A stretch of 64,000 nt of DNA from Thalassospira australica (GCF_000763295.1 NZ_JRJE01000020.1:62001-126000), one strand, 5' to 3'. Positions 55,388 to 63,514 are shown, counted from the stretch's first letter. Notes: a model not told the origin generated them from the sequence alone. Translations and numbers: made by a program.

Positions 55388-55418
55388 GGGCAGCATCGTT
55401 GGCGATGCTGCCCGTTTT
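55388..55418 (+). terminator. Terminator of the old yellow enzyme gene
   Basis: GGGCAGCATCG (55388-55398) pairs perfectly with CGATGCTGCCC (55403-55413), followed by GTTTTG. Confidence 0.88.
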
Positions 55419-55553
55419 GTCATGCACGGCTTTTAAAACTTCAGCCCACAGCTCCAAGCTCAAGGTGCCGAACCCGGGGTCAAAACCCCATGCACCCTCA
55501 ATTGCTAAAGCAGCTGATCAACACAACCGCCTACAATTCGACAACATGAAAAC

Positions 55554-55576
55554 AACATACTGACGTATAGTATGTT
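55554..55576. promoter_or_regulatory. Inverted repeat upstream of a small membrane-protein gene
   Basis: AACATACT-N7-AGTATGTT is a perfect 8-7-8 inverted repeat, 63 bp before the start at 55639. Operator of unknown regulator, or a leader hairpin. Confidence 0.5.
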
Positions 55577-55638
55577 TCTGGCAAATGAATAGGATGGTGA
55601 CATCAAAAGTCACCACGTCGCCAGAAAGGAGAAATGTC

Positions 55639-55953
55639 ATGCAAAACGAACCAGTCGCGTTCACCCAACGCGCATCAAACATGGCATTCGCAATGGAACA
55701 GCAGCCCGAACGGCGCAAGCGCGTAAAGGTTGACCTGCCTGAAAACCGGCACAAGTGGGCATCGAACGACGAGGTTGAAAAACCAACCGTCATTCTGCGC
55801 GGTCCGAATTATCTGGTCGACGACCCGGCCAAGCTCAAGAAATCGCCAAGGAAACGCTATCTGCCGACCATCATGGCCTATGCCTTTTCCGGCGCTGTGC
55901 TGATCACGGGCTTTATGTATTTCTATACGGAAATGTCTGCGATCCTGAGGTAA
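55639..55953 (+). CDS. Hypothetical small protein with a C-terminal membrane helix
   Basis: A 104-residue protein not recognised. AAGGAG lies eight bases before the ATG at 55639. Residues 1-75 are polar, with many charged residues (PERRKRVKVDLPENRHKW); residues about 77-99 form one membrane helix (YLPTIMAYAFSGAVLITGFM, then YFYTE). It is thus a tail-anchored or single-pass inner-membrane protein with a cytoplasmic head. Monocistronic, with a candidate operator upstream. Confidence 0.7.
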   Translation: MQNEPVAFTQRASNMAFAMEQQPERRKRVKVDLPENRHKWASNDEVEKPTVILRGPNYLVDDPAKLKKSPRKRYLPTIMAYAFSGAVLITGFMYFYTEMSAILR

Positions 55954-56100
55954 GCGGGCCAAACAGCGCCCCACGCGCCCCACGCACACGGGCGGGGCTT
56001 GCGCAATCCGGCCTGGCTTGCAGATCAGAAATCATCATGCGTGTTGCCAGTTACACGGCACACGCCCCCTCGACGACATGATCGTCCCGACTAAAAACTT

Positions 56101-56135
56101 CCGGGCAGGCCATTATTGGCTCTGCCCGGTTTTTT
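56101..56135 (+). terminator. Strong intrinsic terminator downstream of the small membrane-protein gene
   Basis: CCGGGCAG (56101-56108) pairs with CTGCCCGG (56122-56129), followed by six T residues. It is 147 bp beyond the 55953 stop. The spacer between stop and terminator holds no gene that I can support; a long 3' untranslated region is the simplest reading. Confidence 0.85.
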
Positions 56136-56167
56136 ATGGGGCCACTTGCCTATGCCTAAGGTGCGCC

Positions 56168-56527
56168 CTAGCGCAAATCTTCGGGCAGAACATGCACGCC
56201 GTCATCGTCGAGACGAACATCATCGACCTTGGCGACATGCTCAACCGACAGAACATCATAAAGATGCGGGAACAATGTGCCGCCGCGTGCGGGTTCCCAT
56301 TTCAGTTTGGATTCAATCGCAGCGATGGGAACGCGCAGAAGCTTCAAATGATCGCGCCCAGCATAATGCAGCGCAAGCGTTGCCGCCAACGTATCTTCGG
56401 TCGAGAAATGAATAAAGCCATCGGCAATATCATGGGGCGCGCCAACATACTGCCCGTCTGACAGGGCCTTTGCCCATTCATCCGAACCCAGTACGCGGTA
56501 AATCGTGGTGTCTGTTGTTTTTGTCAT
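56168..56527 (-). CDS. DUF952 family protein
   Basis: A 119-residue protein of the DUF952 family. The family pattern is clear: IYRVLGSDEWAKAL, DGFIHFSTEDTLAATLALHY, LLRVPIAAIESKLKWEP and GTLFPHLYDVLSVEHV. The conserved His and Ser of FIHFST suggest an active site related to ADP-ribosyl-type folds, but no activity is established. Monocistronic. Confidence 0.88.
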   Translation of the reverse strand: MTKTTDTTIYRVLGSDEWAKALSDGQYVGAPHDIADGFIHFSTEDTLAATLALHYAGRDHLKLLRVPIAAIESKLKWEPARGGTLFPHLYDVLSVEHVAKVDDVRLDDDGVHVLPEDLR

Positions 56528-56564
56528 GAGGGGAATTTAGGCAGGGCGGCACGATACGGCAAGC

Positions 56565-57506
56565 CTAATTCAATTTGGTTTTCAACCAGCCCAAAAGCCT
56601 GGCATGGCGTTCCGTCCCGGCGAAATCAGGATTGCACACCAGCCAATAGGCCGATTTCATCGGCACCGTCGGGCCCACGGGCTTTAAAAACCCCTGGGCG
56701 ATATCGCCTTCGACCAAAAGTGTTCTGCCAAGCCCGACCCCCATGCCGTTGATTGCGGCCTGCAACACCAGATCGGCCCGCTCGAACACGATCTGGCGTT
56801 TATCGTGATCCAGCTGCAGCCCCGCCTTTGCAAGGTAATAGGCCCAGCTGAAATCCGTACTATCCTGCTCGCCGGTTGTATCCTTAAGAAACATGGCGTC
56901 AGGCTGTTCTGCAAACTGTTCAAGCGTGGCACCATCATCAGATAGACTGGGGCATAAACCGGGGCATAAACCGGGGCGGGCGACCGGCACGATCCTGGCC
57001 TTTTTAAGCAGGGTCGAATGCAGGCCGGGATACGGCCCGACGCCAAAGCGAATTGCCGCATCGATCACCCCCGCCTTGAAATCCACCGGGCGGTCATTGA
57101 CATCAAGGGCAATCTCAAGCCCGGAATGCTGCGCATCGGCCAAATGGGGCAACACCCATTTCATCGCCAAGGAGGATGAAACCGACAAGCGCACCGCCCC
57201 TTGCGTTTCGAACTTTTCCAACTTGTCGAATGCGACGTCCCAATGGCCGATGGCGTCACCTGCCGCCGCACACAGAATGCGCCCCTGCGCAGTTGGCGTG
57301 ATCTGGCGGGTTGTGCGCTCAAACAAGGAAAAGCCAAGCACCTCTTCAAGCAGATTGATCCGGTGGCTGATCGCCGATTGATGCACACCAAGCTTTTCGG
57401 CCGCCTTGCTGAAACTGTTTTCACGGGCAATGGCCACCAGAAGCGGGGCGTTTTGATTGACCCTGGCGATTAAATTCTCGCGCGATCTTTCATGAGTTTT
57501 CTTCAT
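56565..57506 (-). CDS. LysR-family transcriptional regulator
   Basis: A 313-residue regulator. The N-terminal helix-turn-helix is AIARENSFSKAAEKLGVHQS then AISHRINLLEEVLGFSLFER. The effector domain follows. Around residues 178-190 the chain reads PGLCPGLCPSL, encoded by a perfect 12-bp tandem duplication at about 56951-56974. The last third (VGLGRTLLVEGDIAQGFLKP) resembles GcvA-like LysR proteins. It is divergent from a PhzF-like enzyme gene, its likely target. Confidence 0.9.
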   Translation of the reverse strand: MKKTHERSRENLIARVNQNAPLLVAIARENSFSKAAEKLGVHQSAISHRINLLEEVLGFSLFERTTRQITPTAQGRILCAAAGDAIGHWDVAFDKLEKFETQGAVRLSVSSSLAMKWVLPHLADAQHSGLEIALDVNDRPVDFKAGVIDAAIRFGVGPYPGLHSTLLKKARIVPVARPGLCPGLCPSLSDDGATLEQFAEQPDAMFLKDTTGEQDSTDFSWAYYLAKAGLQLDHDKRQIVFERADLVLQAAINGMGVGLGRTLLVEGDIAQGFLKPVGPTVPMKSAYWLVCNPDFAGTERHARLLGWLKTKLN

Positions 57507-57578
57507 GTGTATATGACTTCACTCTCGCACTATTCCTGCCAGTATCGGCGTAACACAGATTTTAGCAGGAACAGAGTT

Positions 57579-58490
57579 ATGAGTACATTTCAAGAAACAC
57601 CCAAAACCGTCCCGGTGCAGATCGTCAATGCGTTCGTCAAAAACAATCAGGGCGGCAACCCGGCCGGTGTCGTGCTGGACGCCGACCAATACAGCGACGC
57701 GCAAAAGCTTTTGATCGCGCAAAAAGTCGGCCTGTCGGAAACCGCCTTCGTTTCGAAATCCGACACATGCGGCATCAAGCTTGATTTCTTCACCCCGACC
57801 AAACGCATTGCCCATTGCGGCCATGCGACCATTGCAACCTTTTCCTATCTGGCCTCACTCGGGCGGTTTGGCGATGGCGAAACATCCAAGGAAACCGTCG
57901 ATGGCCCGCGCAAAATCATCCTTGAAAACGGCATGGCCTATATGGAGCAACTGGCCCCGACCTACACCCCGGCAACCGAATGGGTTGATCACGGCGTAAC
58001 GCTTGAGGCTGTCCTGAATTCACTGTCGATCAGCGAAGATGATCTCGATGACCGCGCCCAGCCGGTTCTGGTCAACACCGGCAACAACTTCATCGTCATC
58101 GCGGTGAAAGATCAGGCGACGCTTGCCAACATCACGCCCGATCAGGACACCATCAACGCCATCAGCGAGAAACTCGACCTGATCGGCTATTACATCTTCA
58201 CCACCGGCACCGATGATGCGGGGATTGATGCCACCACCCGCATGTTCGCCCCGCGCTATGGCATTACTGAGGAAGCCGCCACCGGCATGGCGGCTGGCCC
58301 GCTGGCCTGCGTGCTGTTTGATCACCTCAAGATCAAAAAACACACCTTCCGGATCAGTCAGGGCGCATTCATGGATCCCCCATCCCCCAGCCTGATCACG
58401 GTCACGCTGGATCTTAAAGACGACCGCATCACCGGCCTCATGGCGGGCGGCGAAGGCAAGGTGATGAAAAACCTTGAGGTTACGCTTTAA
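57579..58490 (+). CDS. PhzF-family isomerase/epimerase-like protein
   Basis: A 303-residue two-domain diaminopimelate-epimerase-fold protein. Landmarks: VNAFVKNNQGGNPAGVVL, the catalytic-Glu segment VGLSETAFVS, FTPTKRIAHCGHATIATFSY, and RYGITEEAATGMAAGPLA. Members isomerise small acids, as PhzF does in phenazine synthesis; no phenazine genes are here, so the substrate is unknown. AGGA lies before the ATG at 57579. Divergent from the LysR gene. Confidence 0.9.
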   Translation: MSTFQETPKTVPVQIVNAFVKNNQGGNPAGVVLDADQYSDAQKLLIAQKVGLSETAFVSKSDTCGIKLDFFTPTKRIAHCGHATIATFSYLASLGRFGDGETSKETVDGPRKIILENGMAYMEQLAPTYTPATEWVDHGVTLEAVLNSLSISEDDLDDRAQPVLVNTGNNFIVIAVKDQATLANITPDQDTINAISEKLDLIGYYIFTTGTDDAGIDATTRMFAPRYGITEEAATGMAAGPLACVLFDHLKIKKHTFRISQGAFMDPPSPSLITVTLDLKDDRITGLMAGGEGKVMKNLEVTL

Positions 58491-58597
58491 GCCAACCGTG
58501 CTTTTGTGGCGTTTCTGCAAAGCCATCTTCGGAAGCGCCACCGCTCCCACCGCGTTACCACCGCACGCATTGCAACAACAAAGCCGAACAGCAAATA

Positions 58598-58662
58598 TTT
58601 ACCCACAGGTAAAATATCGCCCCGCCCCCGCGCGAAAGCATCATTTTTTACCCAGCGGTAAA
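58598..58662. promoter_or_regulatory. Twin operator-like palindromes TTTACC-N4-GGTAAA
   Basis: TTTACC-CACA-GGTAAA (58598-58613) and TTTACC-CAGC-GGTAAA (58647-58662) are two perfect 6-4-6 palindromes with centres 49 bp apart, near five helical turns, directly before an unknown gene. Such spacing suits a looping or cooperative dimeric repressor. No matching regulator is recognised in the window. Confidence 0.7.
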
Positions 58663-58709
58663 ATTTGATTTCTTTCATCTGCCCCGCCGGTTTAACCCGA
58701 TCCTTGACG

Positions 58710-59168
58710 ATGCCTCAAACCGATGTGAAGCTTGGATCAAATAACGCGGGTGCCCCCATGAATGATGGCTTGGACCTACCGCCGGGCATTGGCCCGCACA
58801 ATGATCGCGAACTGGAATTGATGCTGGCCGGGACAAAGCCGATGGCGATGTTTTCCGACGCCGTTCATGTCAGCGACTATTTCCCTGACGCCGATTTCGC
58901 CTCGCATGTCAAATCAGGCCGGATCATCCGCGTTGAGGAAATCATCCCCCGCCCACCCCATGAGATGCGATACCTATTCTTCGCCCTGCCCGGCGAGGAA
59001 TGGCGGATCAAGGAAGCGTTGGTGATGTGCCGCAATCTATGCGCCGGGACGGTCAAGGACCATGACGCGGATTCGGCGCGGATGGGGGAGTTGTTGGGGT
59101 ATTCGGCTGAGGATATCGAAGCATTCCTAGCGCACGTAAAACGTCGATCAGCTTCAACTGTTTTCTGA
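58710..59168 (+). CDS. Unrecognised 152-residue protein behind twin operators
   Basis: Soluble protein, function unknown. The start is uncertain: ATG 58710 or ATG 58758 (MNDGLDLPPG); the latter begins at the more conserved-looking part. The middle has RPPHEMRYLFFALPGEEWRI and the end has ARMGELLGYSAEDIEAFLAHVK, a helix pattern seen in small phage-linked proteins. It lies at the border where prophage-like genes begin. The strong twin palindromes upstream suggest tight repression. Confidence 0.6.
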   Translation: MPQTDVKLGSNNAGAPMNDGLDLPPGIGPHNDRELELMLAGTKPMAMFSDAVHVSDYFPDADFASHVKSGRIIRVEEIIPRPPHEMRYLFFALPGEEWRIKEALVMCRNLCAGTVKDHDADSARMGELLGYSAEDIEAFLAHVKRRSASTVF

Positions 59169-59354
59169 CAAACTTTTGGTTAGCTACTTCACGATAAATG
59201 CACCAACCAGACCAAAGCAAATACAAGGTTAGAATGCACTGAAAATTGGCAAGTATGCGCCCAAATCTTAACAAAGATTCAAAAATTCAAGCGTAATGTG
59301 CAGAGTGATATAAAAGCGAAAACTATTTTTTATTTCTCTCGCAAGGGTTGAGTC

Positions 59355-60128
59355 ATGGCCGAAACTGAGATCGAATGGACAGACGCAACTTGGAACCCGG
59401 TTGCTGGATGCAGCATTCAATCAAGTGGCTGCAAAAATTGCTACGCAATGCGCATGGCAAAGCGTCTGGAAGCTATGGGAGTAGACAAATACAATGGCTT
59501 AACCAAAACGGTGAATGGTAAGGCCGTCTGGACTGGGAAAATCAGAGAAGACAGGCAAGCTCTGGAAGCGCCTCTAAACTGGAAAAAGCCCAGAAAAATA
59601 TTTGTAAATTCCATGAGCGACTTGTTTCATGCGGATGTGCAGGAAAGCTTTATAAAAGCGGTCTGGCAAGTCATGAGCCAAACCCCGCAACACAATTACC
59701 AAATCCTCACCAAGCGACCTGATAGGATGTTGGAGATATTGAGTGGCTCGGACTACGCTGTTTTGCCAAATGTGTGGCTTGGAACGAGCGTCGAAAGTAT
59801 CGATGTTATTGAGCGCATAGGCTACTTGCGCAAAGTCCCGGCGGCAATTCGGTTCATCTCCTTTGAACCACTTATTGGCGCAGTAGGGCCTACGAACTTA
59901 TCTGATATTCACTGGGCCATTGTGGGTGGCGAAAGCGGGCCGAATGCGCGTCCAATCAAGGAAGCATGGATTGATGAAATTCATGATCAATGCACAATTT
60001 ATGATACAGCATTCTTCTTTAAACAGTGGGGCACTTGGGGTTCTGACAACAAGAAGCGATCCAAAAAGGCCAACGGTCGCGTTTATAGAGGACAAACTTG
60101 GGATCAAATGCCCGCACACGCTATGTGA
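59355..60128 (+). CDS. DUF5131 / phage Gp37-Gp68 family three-Cys protein, radical-SAM-like
   Basis: A 257-residue cytoplasmic protein. The N-terminal IEWTDATWNPVAGC and the Cys cluster C19-x6-C26-x2-C29 (CSIQSSGCKNC) define the family; the cluster resembles an iron-sulfur site of radical SAM enzymes. Further family landmarks are KIFVNSMSDLFHADV, YQILTKRPDRM, LPNVWLGTSVES, RFISFEPLIG and WAIVGGESGPNARP. AAGGG precedes the ATG. It overlaps the convergent tcmP gene by 8 bp at their 3' ends. The family regularly occurs with TcmP proteins; the joint activity is not established. The 186 bp upstream are AT-rich and hold its promoter. Confidence 0.9.
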   Translation: MAETEIEWTDATWNPVAGCSIQSSGCKNCYAMRMAKRLEAMGVDKYNGLTKTVNGKAVWTGKIREDRQALEAPLNWKKPRKIFVNSMSDLFHADVQESFIKAVWQVMSQTPQHNYQILTKRPDRMLEILSGSDYAVLPNVWLGTSVESIDVIERIGYLRKVPAAIRFISFEPLIGAVGPTNLSDIHWAIVGGESGPNARPIKEAWIDEIHDQCTIYDTAFFFKQWGTWGSDNKKRSKKANGRVYRGQTWDQMPAHAM

Positions 60129-61008
60129 TAGACTTCCTCAGGTGCCTGACGATCCTTTGAGCAATGTTTTTCGCTGGATTGGAAGGGTTTGACATCGCGA
60201 AGAACAAAGAAAATAACTGCGGCCCTTGTGTGTTTCTGAGAGGAATTGGTTCGGATACCCAAGCTGTGAATTCGGTTTGCAATCTTTGCTTAACATAAGC
60301 TTCTATCGCCGGAATTTTAGCATTTCGCTCTAGCCGCTCACTGTCTGCGAAGAAGTCTGATTGGGTAGCAGCTTCATAAAGAGCATCACGCCAATCCGTG
60401 GTTCCCAAACAACGATCAATCGCTTTGCTTTTGTCTTCGTCAATCTTATCAAAGTTTCTGGCAGCCTGTCGGTACAAGCCTGAGAGCGGAAACAAGAACC
60501 ACAGATCAATAGCCTTGGTGGCCGCAATATCTTTCAGAGTTTGCCACTCAACCTGCATACCGTAGGGATCCAAGAATAGTACCGCGCGGGTACCCCAATA
60601 CCCACCTCCGCGCCCCCACTGAGTTGAACGGCAAAATTCTTGCACCAGCTCATTGGCATCGCCTTGGCGGCACCGCGTCTTCTTATTTGGAAACCTTGAG
60701 CAGAGCTTCTCCAGGGCATCAACGTGCTTAGCTTTCTTATCGATGAAAAGATACTCGTCAAACTTGTTATCCATCTGCAAAACTAATTGTGCAGATCCTG
60801 GGGTGATAGTTTGACCTTCACTTTCTTCCCCTAGAAGGGGAAAGCCATTGTGGGTTGTAGTTCGGCTTCCCGTTCCTGCAAAGGCATCGACATAAATGTT
60901 ACGATAATTCTGGCCACTCATCACATGTAGATAGGCCTCAAGGTAGCGTTGGATCACGTTCAACTTTATCTCGGTGTGACGCCCACCGAACTTATGCTCA
61001 ACTGCCAT
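60121..61008 (-). CDS. tcmP: Three-Cys-motif partner protein TcmP
   Basis: A 295-residue protein of the TcmP family, named for its association with three-Cys proteins such as the neighbour. It opens with the family pattern FGGRHTEIKLNVIQRYLEAY. IYVDAFAGTGSR (about 39-49) resembles motif I of class I methyltransferases and LFLDPYG (about 144-150) resembles their catalytic motif IV, so a methyltransferase-like fold is likely. YLFIDKKAKHVDALEKL fits the next strand. The gene is more AT-rich than the lysis genes beside it. It lies tail to tail with its partner, an uncommon layout for functionally linked genes. Role unknown; phage-related defence or counter-defence is inference. Confidence 0.88.
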   Translation of the reverse strand: MAVEHKFGGRHTEIKLNVIQRYLEAYLHVMSGQNYRNIYVDAFAGTGSRTTTHNGFPLLGEESEGQTITPGSAQLVLQMDNKFDEYLFIDKKAKHVDALEKLCSRFPNKKTRCRQGDANELVQEFCRSTQWGRGGGYWGTRAVLFLDPYGMQVEWQTLKDIAATKAIDLWFLFPLSGLYRQAARNFDKIDEDKSKAIDRCLGTTDWRDALYEAATQSDFFADSERLERNAKIPAIEAYVKQRLQTEFTAWVSEPIPLRNTQGPQLFSLFFAMSNPSNPAKNIAQRIVRHLRKSIT

Positions 61009-61118
61009 TCAACACCCCTGAAGATCACAACCGCTAGTTTAGATAAATTAACCACCCTTAGTAAACACAACCTAAATATTCAGCTATCCTTACTCAGCTA
61101 ATGCTCTAGTTGTTTGCT

Positions 61119-61613
61119 TTACTTATCCCGCTGCGCCTTATCCGCACTCCGCTTAACAACACTCACCCCCAAAACCCCCAATGCAATGCCCCAGATCGGG
61201 CTGGTATTGACAAGTGCTGCGATAATCGCCGGGGCCTGAAGCGGCGTTAAGATGATGGCATAGGCAATCGCGCCCATGGTCATGATCCAGGTGAGCGCGA
61301 CGGCGTAGCCGAAGCTCGGCCGCCAACGCCTCACAAAGGCATCTTCGCTGGCGACCTCGGCGCGGATGGTGCGGTTAACCGACTTAAGCGTTTCGGTATC
61401 GCGCGCCAGTTCGATTTCGGCCATGCGTTCGGTGTGGCGGTTGGCAGCAGTGATCTGTTCCGGGGTGACGTCGCCCTTGGTTACCGCCTTTTCAACCTGC
61501 TTGAGGCCTTCGGCCGCCGTTTTGGCAATCGGGTTGTCGATATGATCAAGCCCCGCACCGACCGCCTTCATCAAAAGCGGCAGGCCGATTTGGGCAAGCA
61601 ATGCCGGGATCAT
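61119..61613 (-). CDS. Holin of the gene-transfer-agent 3TM type
   Basis: A 164-residue protein with two or three C-terminal membrane helices (YAVALTWIMTMGAIAYAIIL and PIWGIALGVLGVSVV) after a helical N-terminal half. RRWRPSFGYAVAL is a family hallmark of the 3TM holins used by alphaproteobacterial gene transfer agents and related phages. GGAGGTATAAA precedes the ATG. With the endolysin gene upstream it forms a lysis cassette. Confidence 0.85.
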   Translation of the reverse strand: MIPALLAQIGLPLLMKAVGAGLDHIDNPIAKTAAEGLKQVEKAVTKGDVTPEQITAANRHTERMAEIELARDTETLKSVNRTIRAEVASEDAFVRRWRPSFGYAVALTWIMTMGAIAYAIILTPLQAPAIIAALVNTSPIWGIALGVLGVSVVKRSADKAQRDK

Positions 61614-61788
61614 TTTATACCTCCATCAAATTCGGGGCATCCAACCGATGGCCGGGATTGTCGGTAAGACGTGGCGAGAAGGAGCATTGGAGAGAACCGG
61701 CGCGCAGCGTACATGCCCGTAAGTAAGCACCGGAAGCGCAGCCAATGCTTCTTTGCAGCCCGTCTTGGCGGCAATAGCGGCCATCGGA

Positions 61789-62286
61789 TTAGCCGATATC
61801 GCGATAGAACAGGTGCCCACCAATCTCGGCAACCGGCACATGCCCACGCGCCCAATAGGGATCCACCGCGTGGGTGTGGTAATGGGTCGCCCCATCGGTT
61901 TGATCGGGAAGATCGCCCGTCACCGCGCGCTTGGCGATGCGTTTGCACAGGCGATAAGCCCTGTCACGCGGACTGATCGCCAAAAGTTTCTTGCGGTTGG
62001 GGTCCGCTTCGTTCCAGCAGGAAAACTGCGCCGGTTTGAGGCACACCGATTTGATGTCATGGCCCCACCAATAGCGTCCGCGCGATTGCGCCACCGCCAC
62101 CCGGTTAAGGATCACCGATGCCACCGCCTCAATCCCGGCAAGCTCTTCGCCGCGTGCCTCGCCATAAAGGGTTCGGGCCAGAACATCGATCTCGGAAAGG
62201 GTTTCGGGTGCTGTTGGCGCTGGTGGCGCAGGTGATGTTGTGGTTTCTGCCGCTGGTTTGGTCAGGGGGGCTGTATCAAGGCTCAT
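61789..62286 (-). CDS. Cell-wall hydrolase (SleB family), phage endolysin
   Basis: A 165-residue peptidoglycan hydrolase of the Hydrolase_2 (SleB) family. A Pro/Ala/Thr-rich lead (about 1-30) is followed by EIDVLARTLYGEARGEELAG with the catalytic Glu, IEAVASVILNRV, CLKPAQFSCWNEADPNR and the C-terminal THYHTHAVDPYWA. No signal peptide, so export would need the neighbouring holin. Its ATG overlaps the stop of the preceding phage gene (ATGA). A 175-bp gap to the holin shows only weak short frames. Confidence 0.88.
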   Translation of the reverse strand: MSLDTAPLTKPAAETTTSPAPPAPTAPETLSEIDVLARTLYGEARGEELAGIEAVASVILNRVAVAQSRGRYWWGHDIKSVCLKPAQFSCWNEADPNRKKLLAISPRDRAYRLCKRIAKRAVTGDLPDQTDGATHYHTHAVDPYWARGHVPVAEIGGHLFYRDIG

Positions 62287-62585
62287 GGGGTCAGCTCCTT
62301 TTTAACCGGCACGTCAAGTTTGGCCTCGATCCGAAGCAAATGCCCGGTCAGGCGTTTTTCGACGTCCTTGAGATAGGGGATGGAGACATAATTGCGCGCA
62401 ACATCAAGCTTAAACGCCGCCAGACCATCGCGCAGGTCACTCACGTCATTTTCATGGCGCGTGCGTTGGGTTTCGGTGCGATTCAGAAGTTCCGCGCGCA
62501 TGCGCCAATGCAGCCAAAACAAGCTGGCGACCGCCGGAATTTCCACCGCCGTGATCCACCAGATCACGTCAACAGGTTGGGTCAT
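62283..62585 (-). CDS. Phage lysis-region membrane protein (hypothetical)
   Basis: A 100-residue protein with one N-terminal membrane helix (VIWWITAVEIPAVASLFWLH) and a long charged helix after it (TRHENDVSDLRDGLAAFKLD, then LKDVEKRLTGHLLRIEAKL). This matches the layout of small spanin-like or holin-associated proteins in prophage lysis cassettes. It overlaps the endolysin gene by 4 bp. Exact family not recognised. Confidence 0.72.
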   Translation of the reverse strand: MTQPVDVIWWITAVEIPAVASLFWLHWRMRAELLNRTETQRTRHENDVSDLRDGLAAFKLDVARNYVSIPYLKDVEKRLTGHLLRIEAKLDVPVKKELTP

Positions 62586-62601
62586 ATGGGCCTCGAAATT
62601 C

Positions 62602-62769
62602 TAGAGCGCATCGCGTTTAATCCGTACCATTTTGCCGGAGGGTTTGATCTTGGCGACGTTTCGCGGCGTTACACCGTTTGACCGATGCCCGCAGCTCTGC
62701 ACGCTGTGCCTTGCCAAACGACACGCCAAAAACAAACGAAATGATGCCGATTAAACGCGACGCGCTCTA
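62602..62769. repeat. 168-bp element bounded by 23-bp inverted repeats (MITE-like)
   Basis: TAGAGCGCATCGCGTTTAAT plus CCG (62602-62624) matches the reverse complement of 62747-62769 at 21 of 23 positions. The interior of about 120 bp holds a minus-strand open stretch (reading GIISFVFGVSFGKAQRAEL and on) that lacks a good start codon. No clear target duplication is visible. It could be a miniature inverted-repeat element or a repeat pair that captured a gene fragment. Confidence 0.6.
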
Positions 62770-62773
62770 ACAA

Positions 62774-62805
62774 AGAAAAACCCGCAAACCGGATGGCTTG
62801 CGGGT
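62774..62805 (-). terminator. Terminator of the small secreted-protein gene
   Basis: On the leftward transcript ACCCGCAA pairs with TTGCGGGT (62780-62787 with 62798-62805), followed by TTTTTC. It lies 119 bp after the 62924 stop. Confidence 0.82.
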
Positions 62806-62923
62806 CAGGTGACCGTTCCCTCCACCCGGGGCAACACCCCGCGGGTTGGATGGGCGGTTAAAACCGTCAGAAGGCAGATATCAAAGGGCCGCATGCATCG
62901 GCCCAAGGGCTCAGGCCAAGCGC

Positions 62924-63232
62924 CTAGGCTGCCGGTCCGTTCAGCTTTTCTTCAAGGTCCTGCCAAGCCTCGCCAGAAGCAACAAGGCAGCTTGGGCCGG
63001 ACGGATAGGTAAACAATATGGTCCATGTCTGACCGTCGGGCGCCTTAAGCACCTCGATCACGCCGCCATTGGATGTCACGCCAACCGCGACTGGTTCTTC
63101 GGAATATTTCGCACTCAGACTGTCAATGACCTTGGACCGGTCACCGCAGACGGGCGACGCCATGGCGTCTGGAAGTGTCGCAACTGTAACGGCCCCTGCC
63201 ATCACAGCGATCAAGCTCAGTGTTTTCAACAT
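62924..63232 (-). CDS. Small secreted conserved protein
   Basis: A 102-residue exported protein. The signal peptide ends near DAMAS. The mature part reads CGDRSKVIDSLSAKYSEEPV, VGVTSNGGVIEVLKAP and TWTILFTYPSGPSCLVASGE, with two Cys that could pair. Similar small periplasmic proteins are widespread in alphaproteobacteria without assigned function. It lies inside the prophage-like stretch but has its own terminator, so it may be chromosomal. The 400 bp to its right (63233-63640) hold its promoter and no gene I can support. Confidence 0.75.
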   Translation of the reverse strand: MLKTLSLIAVMAGAVTVATLPDAMASPVCGDRSKVIDSLSAKYSEEPVAVGVTSNGGVIEVLKAPDGQTWTILFTYPSGPSCLVASGEAWQDLEEKLNGPAA

Positions 63233-63514
63233 GGTCAGGCCTCCTGACAGTCAGGTGCGCCCACATGGACGTCTTGTTGTCCTGGACTGTTAAATGGATC
63301 AACAAATTGACCTTTGGCCGTTTCCCGGAGCCTTCATGATCAACGGCCCCTGATTCCTCTGGCTTATATGCTCTTTGGTATAGTAAAAATTCGGCGTTAC
63401 TATTCTTTCATATAATAAACGTAGGGTCGAAAACTGAATTTTCCATGAACATTTCACAAATGTGATACAAAGCCGCGCTAACCATTTGGCATTGTGAGAA
63501 AGTTTTTCCTGCAC

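Noticed and set aside
55954-56135. Possible small RNA ending at the strong terminator at 56101
   Set aside because: No promoter could be identified; a long 3' untranslated region of the preceding gene is simpler.
61610-61948. Minus-strand open frame overlapping the endolysin end and the gap to the holin
   Set aside because: It shares bases with the endolysin in another frame and shows no family features.
63299-63514. AT-rich minus-strand open frame
   Set aside because: No ribosome site or recognisable features; likely chance in an AT-rich spacer.
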